From: Actinomycetes bacterium
Lineage (GTDB): Bacteria > Actinomycetota > Actinomycetes > Actinomycetales > Actinomycetaceae
Length of the DNA: 12,696 nucleotides
Direction of reading: 5' to 3'
Assembly: GCA_023387755.1 (NCBI GenBank)
Contig: JAEWHO010000076.1
Location: forward strand, 1 to 12,696
The translations under genes were made by a program, and so were the position numbers. The notes under the pieces were generated by a model. That model was given only the letters and a program-made list of their open reading frames with translations. It searched no databases and had not been told where the DNA came from. Positions 1 through 6,295 of the stretch are shown piece after piece (within the stretch, counting starts at the first letter, position 1; each line of letters starts with the position of its first letter).

Positions 1-10
1 GGACGAGATG

Positions 11-50
11 TGAGAGGGCGACGGGTGGATATCCACCCGCCGCCCTCTCA
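11..50 (-). terminator. Strong hairpin, probable terminator of the nucleotidase gene
   Basis: This is a near-perfect 40-nt palindrome with two 20-nt arms: 11-20 pairs with 41-50, 22-30 pairs with 31-39, and 21/40 is the only imperfect pair. Read as minus-strand RNA the odd pair becomes a G-U wobble, so the stem is fully paired. In plus-strand RNA it is an A-C mismatch. It lies 37 nt past the stop codon of the minus-strand nucleotidase gene. No U-tract follows, which is common for actinobacterial hairpin terminators. Termination is inferred from structure and position. It could also act on whatever plus-strand transcript enters from the left. Confidence 0.7.
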
Positions 51-87
51 CGCCAAATGCGGTAGTTCCCGCGGCCGCGTCAACGCG

Positions 88-2082
88 CTAGTGCACGTAG
101 CGACGCCGCAGCAGGAGACCTCCGGAGGCTAAGAGTCCGCCGGCTAGCACGGTCAGGGCAATGCCCTCCCCGCCCGTAACCGGCAACGGCACCGGGGCGG
201 CCGTCGGTGCGGGCACGCTGGGAGCAGGCGCGCTGGGGCCCGGAACAGTCGGCACCGGATCGGTCGGTACGGGGGCGGTCGGCGTCGAATCGGTTGGGGT
301 TGGCGTCGGGGCCGGCTGGGATTCGGTCACTAGATCCCAGTTGTGAACGTAGAAGTCCGCCGGATCAATGACGCCCTTGGCAGTGGCGTATTCGATGATG
401 AGCTGGCGAATCTCCAGCAGATCATTCCACACCTCTGGAGCATCCTTAACGATCGGATAACCGCCGCCACCATTTTGGCGGTAATTATTGACCGCCAAAA
501 TGAACTCGGCGTCGTCAGCGATCGCGGACCCATCGGGCATGGTGAGGTTCTCGATGCGCTCACCCACAGGTTTGGAAACGTTGATTTGGTAGTTCACACC
601 GGTGACTGCATCGAAGTTATAGTCCGGAATACCGCGGGTAGCGCCGGGGTATTTGCAGTTGGTGTGCTTCTCGGGGTCGAATTTCTCCCCGGGCTGGGTT
701 TGGCAGAAGTAGCGTGCCGAGTACTCCAGGTATTCCTTGAGTTGTTTACCGGTGATCTTCACTGCCCCCAGGGTGTTGTCGTAGATGTATAGCCCGGCAA
801 TGTCCTTGATAGTGACATCCCCCTTGGGGAATACCGATTCGCGGGAGAAGGGGGATACCTGCGCCAAAATCGGCAGTTTACCTTCCGGCTTATTGGCCAG
901 GGCCTTAGCGACGGAATCCGTCATAACCTTGCCGATGAGATCCAAAATGGGCGTGTCCTCGTAGCGGGAGGTCGCCGTCGTCATCTCCTGAGTGGACTGG
1001 GCCACCACGGTATTGACGTACTTCACGGTCGCTGCGTGGGCCTTTTGCAGCTCCTTATTCTCCGTAATCTTGGGGGAATCAGCGGCTTCCGAAGCGGGGT
1101 GAACAATACTCTTCGCCTTGTTCCAATCAACCGTCCACCCCTGGCCGGCAGCCTTGAGTGGCAGGGTAATCTCGGATACGGACTGCGCCCAGAACTTCGG
1201 CTGAGTGAGCAACACCGGGTCACCGTCGGGAGCTTTGAACATCTCCTGCGCATTTTCTACGTGGGAGTGCCCCGCGATGACGACGTCGAGATCGTTAACG
1301 TGAGTGGCCAGAGACCGGGCCACATTCTCTCCGAGCTTTGCCGGATCCCAGGTGGCTCCGTCGGCGTCCTGGCCGGAGTGTGCGAGCGCAACCACCACAT
1401 CGGCACCTGCCTTCTTCATCTCCGGCACATACTTCTGTGCGGTGAGCACAATGTCACGGAACTCGAGTTTGCCCTCTACATGTGCCTTATCCCAGGTGCG
1501 CACCCCGGGAGTCACCAGCCCCAATACTCCGATTTTCACGGTGTGGCCGTCAATATCGCGGGTGAAGATTTCGTACGGCTTTTCGGCAGGCTTACCGGTG
1601 GCAACGTCAATAACGTTGGCCCCGAGCAGCGGGAAGTTCAACTGGCTGCGATATTTGGCCAGCAAGTCCAGCCCGTAGTTGTACTCGTGGTTGCCAACTA
1701 CCTGGGCATCGTAGCCAATCGCGTTATACGCCAGTGCCATTGGATGGCTACTGATACCGAGTTTGTCCTGCTGCACTGCCGCAAGGTAGGTGAGCGGAGT
1801 GCCCTGGATAGCATCCCCATTATCCAAAACCAACACCGAGTCCTTATCGGTGGCCTGATTACGCACCGAATCCACGATGGTCGCCACCCGTGATAAGCCA
1901 CCTTGCTTATCACCGGCGAACGGCTTGTCGCGGAAATAATCCCAGTTCATCACGTGGCCGTGGACGTCGGTAGTAGCCAGCAGGGTAACTTCGGGATCGG
2001 AAGGCTCTGCTAGGACGGGAGTGGTGGCACTAAAGCTGAGGGCCACCGCGGCTGCGGTAGCAGCCCAGACGCGAACGCGCAT
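88..2082 (-). CDS. Cell-wall-anchored 2',3'-cyclic-nucleotide 2'-phosphodiesterase / 3'(5')-nucleotidase
   Basis: A 664-residue secreted metallophosphoesterase of the CpdB/UshA/YfkN class, expected to hydrolyse 2',3'-cyclic nucleotides and nucleoside monophosphates outside the cell to nucleoside and phosphate. Residues 1-25 form a signal peptide ending VLA. The metallophosphatase domain shows D39-x-H41, N88-G-D90, G130-N-H-E and a later GHSH motif, all metal ligands in this family. The second half carries the 5'-nucleotidase C-terminal domain with the substrate-binding motif NNYRQNGGGGYP, which resembles the cyclic phosphodiesterase branch. A Pro/Thr/Ser-rich linker (about 590-632) leads to an LPVTG sortase motif (633-637), a hydrophobic helix and a terminal RRR tail. 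AAGGAA lies 7 nt before the ATG and supports the start. The gene is transcribed away from the methyltransferase gene. Sampled stretches are about 50-55% GC, lower than its neighbours. Exact substrate preference cannot be read from sequence. Confidence 0.93.
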   Translation of the reverse strand: MRVRVWAATAAAVALSFSATTPVLAEPSDPEVTLLATTDVHGHVMNWDYFRDKPFAGDKQGGLSRVATIVDSVRNQATDKDSVLVLDNGDAIQGTPLTYLAAVQQDKLGISSHPMALAYNAIGYDAQVVGNHEYNYGLDLLAKYRSQLNFPLLGANVIDVATGKPAEKPYEIFTRDIDGHTVKIGVLGLVTPGVRTWDKAHVEGKLEFRDIVLTAQKYVPEMKKAGADVVVALAHSGQDADGATWDPAKLGENVARSLATHVNDLDVVIAGHSHVENAQEMFKAPDGDPVLLTQPKFWAQSVSEITLPLKAAGQGWTVDWNKAKSIVHPASEAADSPKITENKELQKAHAATVKYVNTVVAQSTQEMTTATSRYEDTPILDLIGKVMTDSVAKALANKPEGKLPILAQVSPFSRESVFPKGDVTIKDIAGLYIYDNTLGAVKITGKQLKEYLEYSARYFCQTQPGEKFDPEKHTNCKYPGATRGIPDYNFDAVTGVNYQINVSKPVGERIENLTMPDGSAIADDAEFILAVNNYRQNGGGGYPIVKDAPEVWNDLLEIRQLIIEYATAKGVIDPADFYVHNWDLVTESQPAPTPTPTDSTPTAPVPTDPVPTVPGPSAPAPSVPAPTAAPVPLPVTGGEGIALTVLAGGLLASGGLLLRRRYVH
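172..186 (-). other. LPXTG-type sortase recognition motif (LPVTG)
   Basis: These codons encode LPVTG at residues 633-637 of the nucleotidase. A hydrophobic segment and a positively charged tail follow, the standard three-part cell-wall sorting signal. Sortase is known to cut between T and G and link the protein to peptidoglycan. No sortase gene is in the window, so the housekeeping enzyme must be encoded elsewhere. Confidence 0.9.
187..315 (-). repeat. Low-complexity Pro/Thr/Ser/Ala linker coding region
   Basis: Codons for about residues 590-632 of the nucleotidase spell irregular PTP, PVPT and APSVPAP-like units and produce imperfect short DNA repeats. Such linkers span the peptidoglycan layer between a surface enzyme and its sorting signal. 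The repeat number may vary between strains. Confidence 0.75.
471..502 (-). other. Perfect 12-bp inverted repeat inside the nucleotidase gene
   Basis: Arms 471-482 and 491-502 are exact reverse complements separated by 8 nt (483-490). In the minus-strand mRNA this would form a 12-bp hairpin over the codons for the conserved NNYRQN motif. No U-run follows. The structure is seen directly. Any function, such as RNA stability, folding pause or protein-binding site, is unknown. Confidence 0.6.
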
Positions 2083-2102
2083 ATCCGTTTCCTTTTATAG
2101 AC

Positions 2103-2139
2103 GGGACAGGTACTGCCACAGTAAACGAGCACCTGCCCC
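2103..2139 (-). promoter_or_regulatory. Dyad in the nucleotidase leader (operator or 5'-UTR hairpin)
   Basis: Arms 2103-2111 and 2131-2139 (9 nt each, 19-nt loop) are complementary apart from one position. That position is an A-C mismatch in plus-strand RNA but a G-U wobble in minus-strand RNA, so the hairpin is complete only in the nucleotidase direction. It sits about 20 nt before the ATG, upstream of the AAGGAA ribosome site. It could be a leader hairpin or a repressor site. I found no convincing -35/-10 pair here and could not match the dyad to a known regulator. Confidence 0.4.
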
Positions 2140-2241
2140 GCTGGGGAAGTTTTTTGGCTTGCCTGAGGTGTGGTGTGCGTCTGAGCCCGAGCATCGTTCG
2201 TGAAACAATGGATAGGCAATCTCATGCGGCAGGAAGAAGTC

Positions 2242-3798
2242 ATGCTTACCCTTTCCGACGACGCCGCGCGCGCCCTGCGCGCGGACCTGGCAGGCTACAC
2301 CACGGACGCTCTTAGCGAACTGCTCGGGCCGGTAGCTGGCGCGGCGTTTAGCCGGGAGCAGTACACGCCCGCTCGCCGCGTACTGCAGTTACGCGCCGCC
2401 ACCACCGCCACCGACCCGGCCTCCGCACGCCTGGCGATCCTCGCCCTCGCCTTCCTCCTCGGCCAGCCGCTACCCGCCTCCACCCTCGCCCAGGCGCTGC
2501 CCCAGCTGGGGGTTGCGGGCGCGCAGGCCGCGGGGATTATCAGCCTGGATGGGAACACTGCGCGCCCCGCCGTCGTCATTAACCCGGTAGACCTAGGCCA
2601 TGGGAACCAAGCTCGACTGCGGTGGGTGGCCTCCGACCTGCCCGAACCGGCGCGCGGCGGACCCCTACCCGCCTGGCATGTGCTCGGGGTCGGCGGTGCT
2701 TCCCTCACCCTCGCCGGACTCCTGCCACCCGGTGACCTCACCGGTGTACGCGCCGCCGATATTGGTACCGGCTGCGGTATCCAGGCGCTCGCACTGGCCG
2801 AGCGGGGAGCCGAGGTGATCGCCACGGATACCTCCGAACGGGCCCTGGCATTTACGGCCTTTAACGCGGCCCTCAATGATCTGCCAGTCGCGGTGCGGCA
2901 CGGCTCGCTGCTGGAACCGCTGGCGGGGGAGGAGTTCGACCTCGTGGTCGCGAACCCGCCCTTCGTTATCACGCCCGCCTCCGTGTACGCCGCCGGGGTG
3001 CCGGTGATGGAGTACCGCGACGCCGGGGCCGGCCTAGTCGGTGACGGTCTAGTGGCGAGCCTCGTCCGGGACCTGCCCGCGATCCTGCGCCCCGGCGGCA
3101 ACGCCGTATTGCTCGGCAACTGGGAACGCACCGGCCAGGATGTCTTTGCCGCCCCACGCAGCTGGGTGGATACCAGCCGGACCGACGCCTGGATTATCCG
3201 CCGCGAAAGTCTCGATCCGGCCGAATATGCGGAACTGTGGCTGCGTGACGGCGGGCTGCTCCCGCAGTCACTGCCACAAGCCTATGAGGCCTACCTCGAT
3301 GATTTCGCGCACCGCGGCGTACAGCAGATCGAGTTCGGCTACCTACTGCTGCATCGCACGGCGGGCGACGGCGTCGTCCTCACTACCGACCTCAGCGGCA
3401 CCCCCGCGCCCACTGCCCGGGATGTGCACCACCTTTTCGCGGTCCGCCGGGATTTAGAACGCACCGACGACGACGCCCTCGCCGCGGCCCGGATCACGGC
3501 CAGCCCCGATGTAACTATCGAACATCATTTCCGGCCCGGGCAGAGCCAGCCGGAGGTTATCACCCTCACGCAGGGCGGAGGACTGCACCAGCAGATCCGC
3601 GCCACTACTCATATGGCCGGGCTACTCGGCGCGGCGGACGGGGAACTCGCTGTGAGCCAGATCGCCGGGGCACTGGCGGCATTACTCGAGGTGGACGGGC
3701 AGCAGATGCGCACGGCGTGCTGCCAAGCAGCGCGGGAACTGGCTGCGTGCGGGATGGTGAGATTGGATTTCGTTCACGACGTGAAAGGGGCTGGCTGA
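2242..3798 (+). CDS. SAM-dependent methyltransferase, large actinobacterial type, substrate unknown
   Basis: A 518-residue class I methyltransferase. The start at 2242 is chosen because AGGAAG (2231-2236) lies 5 nt upstream. An in-frame GTG at 2200 and ATG at 2224 have poorer sites. An N-terminal helical domain (about 1-120) precedes the Rossmann fold: the SAM-binding loop is DIGTGCG at 173-179, the acidic residue after strand 2 is D196, and the catalytic-type motif is NPPF at 238-241. NPPF-type motifs occur in enzymes methylating exocyclic amines, such as PrmC-like glutamine methyltransferases and N6-adenine or guanine-N2 RNA methyltransferases. The C-terminal 180 residues or so are an extra domain I do not recognise functionally. 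The layout resembles the actinobacterial family that I recall annotated with DUF7059 and DUF7782 domains. Much larger than PrmC, so it should not be called PrmC. It lies 60 bp before purL on the same strand, which has its own likely promoter. Confidence 0.85.
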   Translation: MLTLSDDAARALRADLAGYTTDALSELLGPVAGAAFSREQYTPARRVLQLRAATTATDPASARLAILALAFLLGQPLPASTLAQALPQLGVAGAQAAGIISLDGNTARPAVVINPVDLGHGNQARLRWVASDLPEPARGGPLPAWHVLGVGGASLTLAGLLPPGDLTGVRAADIGTGCGIQALALAERGAEVIATDTSERALAFTAFNAALNDLPVAVRHGSLLEPLAGEEFDLVVANPPFVITPASVYAAGVPVMEYRDAGAGLVGDGLVASLVRDLPAILRPGGNAVLLGNWERTGQDVFAAPRSWVDTSRTDAWIIRRESLDPAEYAELWLRDGGLLPQSLPQAYEAYLDDFAHRGVQQIEFGYLLLHRTAGDGVVLTTDLSGTPAPTARDVHHLFAVRRDLERTDDDALAAARITASPDVTIEHHFRPGQSQPEVITLTQGGGLHQQIRATTHMAGLLGAADGELAVSQIAGALAALLEVDGQQMRTACCQAARELAACGMVRLDFVHDVKGAG

Positions 3799-3814
3799 GG
3801 TCCCGGTCACGCGG

Positions 3815-3820
3815 TATGCT
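3815..3820 (+). promoter_or_regulatory. Candidate -10 element of purL (TATGCT)
   Basis: TATGCT fits the TANNNT -10 pattern and sits in the 60-bp gap before purL. It would give a leader of about 30 nt that contains GGAGG. A weak -35 (TGGCTG, 3792-3797) lies 17 bp upstream, overlapping the end of the methyltransferase gene. The prediction rests on motif and spacing only. Confidence 0.45.
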
Positions 3821-3858
3821 CAAGGACGCATGGCCGTGTTTTCAGTCCTGGAGGATCA

Positions 3859-6171
3859 ATGACCGTCTCCCAGTCCGCTCACCATCCCGATACTGTCAGC
3901 GATGCTGCCGCCACTCCGGAACGGGAGATGCCCTATGCGGAACTGGGGCTGAAAGAGGACGAATACCGCCAGATTGTGGACCTGCTGGGACGCCGCCCCA
4001 CCGCGGCGGAGCTGGCCATGTACTCGGTGATGTGGTCCGAACACTGCTCCTATAAGTCCTCCAAGGTTCATCTGAAACAGTTCGGGGATAAGACCACCGC
4101 CAAGATGAAAGAGCATCTGCTGGTCGGGATTGGCCAGAATGCCGGCGTCGTCGATGTGGGCGACGGGTGGGCGGTGACGTTCAAAGTCGAGTCCCACAAC
4201 CACCCCTCCTATGTGGAGCCCTATCAGGGGGCGGCCACCGGTGTCGGTGGGATCGTGCGGGACATTATTTCGATGGGGGCCCGCCCGATTGCGGTGATGG
4301 ACCAGCTGCGTTTTGGTGCCATTGACCATCCCGATACCCAGCGGGTGGTGCACGGCGTCGTGGCCGGAATCGGAGGGTATGGCAACTGCCTGGGCCTACC
4401 CAATATCGGTGGCGAAACCGAATTCGACCCCTGCTACCAGGGCAACCCGCTGGTGAACGCGCTGTGTGTGGGCGTGCTGCGCCACGACGATATTCACCTG
4501 GCCAATGCGGAGGGGGAAGGCAACCATGTGGTGCTCTTCGGTGCCCGCACCGGTGGGGACGGGATCGGCGGTGCCTCCATCCTCGCCTCGGAAACCTTCG
4601 ATGAGGGTGGCCCCACTAAACGCCCAAGCGTACAGGTGGGGGACCCGTTCATGGAAAAACTCCTGATCGAATGCTGCCTGGAGCTGTTTGAGAAGGAGCT
4701 GGTTGAGGCGATTCAGGACCTCGGCGCGGCCGGGATCTCCTGTGCCACGTCCGAGCTGGCCTCCAATGGAAACTCCGGGATGCACGTGGACCTGGAAAAG
4801 GTGCTGCTGCGGGATCCGACGTTGACCGCCGGGGAAATCCTCATGAGCGAGTCCCAGGAACGCATGATGGCCATTGTGGCCCCCGAGAAGCTCGACGCTT
4901 TCCTGGCCGTAACCGCCAAGTGGGAGGTGGAGACCGCCGTCATCGGGGAAGTGACCGGGGATGGCCGCCTCACTATTGACCATTTCGGGGAGCGCATCGT
5001 CGATGTGGATCCGACGACGGTCGCTCACGATGGTCCCGAATACCATCGTCCCTTCTCCCGCCCGGCGTGGCTGGATAAAGTCCGGGCCGATAGCGCCGCC
5101 ACCCTGCCGCGCGCTACGACGCTCGCTCAGGCGCGCGAGGAGATTATTGTGCTGGCCGGGTCCGCGAACTGCGCCGCCGTCGACTGGATCACCTCCCAAT
5201 ACGACCGGTACGTCCAGGGCAATACCGCCCTGGCCCAACCCGATGACGCCGGCGTGGTGCGCGTCGATGAAGCCTCCGGTTTGGGGGTAGCGATTAGCGC
5301 GGACGCGATCCCGCGTTTTGCCTACCTGGATCCGTACACTGGCGCGCAGGCGGCCCTGGCTGAAGCCTATCGGAATGTGGCCGTCGTCGGGGCACACCCG
5401 CGGGCCGTCACCGACTGTTTGAACTTCGGCTCCCCGGAGCGGGAAGACTCCATGTGGCAGCTGGTAGAGGCGATCACCGGCCTGGCCGATGGCTGCCGCG
5501 AACTGGGTATCCCCGTAACCGGCGGTAACGTCTCCCTCTACAACACCACCGGGGAAGAATCGATCCACCCGACGCCCGTCGTCGGCGTCCTCGGGGTAAT
5601 GGATGATGTCTCTCGCGTGGTGCCCTCTGGTTGGTACCAGGCCGGGCAAAAGATTGTACTCCTGGGTGATACGGCCGACGAACTGGACGGTTCCGAATGG
5701 GCGCGGGCGCTGCACGAACACCTGGGTGGTGTGCCACCGCAGGTCGATTTGGCGGCGGAACGTGATCTGGCGCGCGTACTGATTGCGTTGAGTGAACAGG
5801 GAATTTCTCGTGCCGCGCACGACCTTTCCCGCGGGGGCCTAGCCCAGGCATTGGTGGATATGGCGCGCCGCTTCGGCCACGGGGCCGATATTGACCTCAG
5901 CGGGGTGGCGGATGACCTGGATCTCACGGCAGTGTTGTTCTCCGAATCCGGGGCCCGCGCTCTCGTAGTGGTCGATAACGTTGACCTCGATCATCTCCAA
6001 GCGCTGGCCGATCGGCGCGGGGTGCCCTGCCGCGTCATTGGTGTTACAGCGAGTGTCGAGGGCGACCACGAGCAGGCGCTGAGCCTGCGCTGGCAGGGGG
6101 AGGAGTGCGTGCTGCCGCTAGCAGAACTGGACGCCGCAGCCACTGCCACGCTGCCGCGTTATTTCGGCTAG
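3859..6171 (+). CDS. purL: Phosphoribosylformylglycinamidine synthase II, PurL (small type)
   Basis: A 770-residue cytosolic enzyme for the fourth step of IMP synthesis: FGAR + glutamine + ATP to FGAM + glutamate + ADP + phosphate. Visible family motifs are MWSEHCSYKSS (residues 58-68, holding the conserved His62), ESHNHPSYVEP (111-121), GAATGVGGIVRDI (124-136) with the following SMGARP, DLGAAGIS and SESQERMM. These belong to the paired AIRS/PurM-like N and C domains of PurL. The length fits the short bacterial PurL, which lacks a glutaminase domain and depends on PurQ for ammonia and on PurS for assembly. Neither partner gene is in this window, so they must lie elsewhere. The ATG follows GGAGGAT with good spacing, and the next gene (gdhA) is 124 bp downstream. 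Confidence 0.97.
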   Translation: MTVSQSAHHPDTVSDAAATPEREMPYAELGLKEDEYRQIVDLLGRRPTAAELAMYSVMWSEHCSYKSSKVHLKQFGDKTTAKMKEHLLVGIGQNAGVVDVGDGWAVTFKVESHNHPSYVEPYQGAATGVGGIVRDIISMGARPIAVMDQLRFGAIDHPDTQRVVHGVVAGIGGYGNCLGLPNIGGETEFDPCYQGNPLVNALCVGVLRHDDIHLANAEGEGNHVVLFGARTGGDGIGGASILASETFDEGGPTKRPSVQVGDPFMEKLLIECCLELFEKELVEAIQDLGAAGISCATSELASNGNSGMHVDLEKVLLRDPTLTAGEILMSESQERMMAIVAPEKLDAFLAVTAKWEVETAVIGEVTGDGRLTIDHFGERIVDVDPTTVAHDGPEYHRPFSRPAWLDKVRADSAATLPRATTLAQAREEIIVLAGSANCAAVDWITSQYDRYVQGNTALAQPDDAGVVRVDEASGLGVAISADAIPRFAYLDPYTGAQAALAEAYRNVAVVGAHPRAVTDCLNFGSPEREDSMWQLVEAITGLADGCRELGIPVTGGNVSLYNTTGEESIHPTPVVGVLGVMDDVSRVVPSGWYQAGQKIVLLGDTADELDGSEWARALHEHLGGVPPQVDLAAERDLARVLIALSEQGISRAAHDLSRGGLAQALVDMARRFGHGADIDLSGVADDLDLTAVLFSESGARALVVVDNVDLDHLQALADRRGVPCRVIGVTASVEGDHEQALSLRWQGEECVLPLAELDAAATATLPRYFG

Positions 6172-6251
6172 CCAGTCAACGATTTTACGATGTGGTCACT
6201 CAATCTTGGGGAGCGCTTGACGGTGTAGCGTTACGGCAGAAGACCCATAAA

Positions 6252-6278
6252 AGCCGGTTGGCCTGCAGGCTGCCGGTT
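6252..6278 (+). promoter_or_regulatory. Leader hairpin just before the gdhA ribosome site
   Basis: The sequence folds as an 11-bp stem with one bulged U: 6252-6257 pairs with 6273-6278 and 6259-6263 pairs with 6268-6272, closing on a UGCA tetraloop. Three of the pairs are G-U. The stem ends 2 nt before GAAGGAG (6281-6287), the gdhA ribosome site. It also shows a direct repeat, GCCGGTT at 6253 and 6272, flanking the palindrome GCCTGCAGGC. It could modulate translation or be a regulator-binding site. A TTGACG at 6217-6222 may be a -35, but no good -10 is spaced to it. Confidence 0.4.
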
Positions 6279-6295
6279 ATGAAGGAGCGATCATC

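Noticed and set aside
343..1893. Long plus-strand open frames (343-792 and 1036-1893) opposite the nucleotidase gene
   Set aside because: They lie wholly antisense to a clearly recognised gene, show no domain I know, and have no ribosome site. They are frame shadows.
2134..2156. CCCC-GCT-GGGG followed by a T6 run as a plus-strand terminator
   Set aside because: The stem is only 4 bp and no plus-strand gene lies upstream to be terminated.
2200..2241. Upstream GTG (2200) or ATG (2224) as start of the methyltransferase
   Set aside because: The ATG at 2242 has AGGAAG at proper distance, while the upstream choices lack a good ribosome site and add an unremarkable extension.
2295..3131. A 278-codon minus-strand open frame opposite the methyltransferase gene
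   Set aside because: The protein is Arg/Ser/Pro/Ala-rich, as expected from antisense reading of high-GC codons.
4396..5820. A 474-codon minus-strand open frame opposite purL
   Set aside because: It is antisense to strongly conserved purL codons, its protein is low in recognisable motifs, and stops are rare by composition in high-GC DNA.
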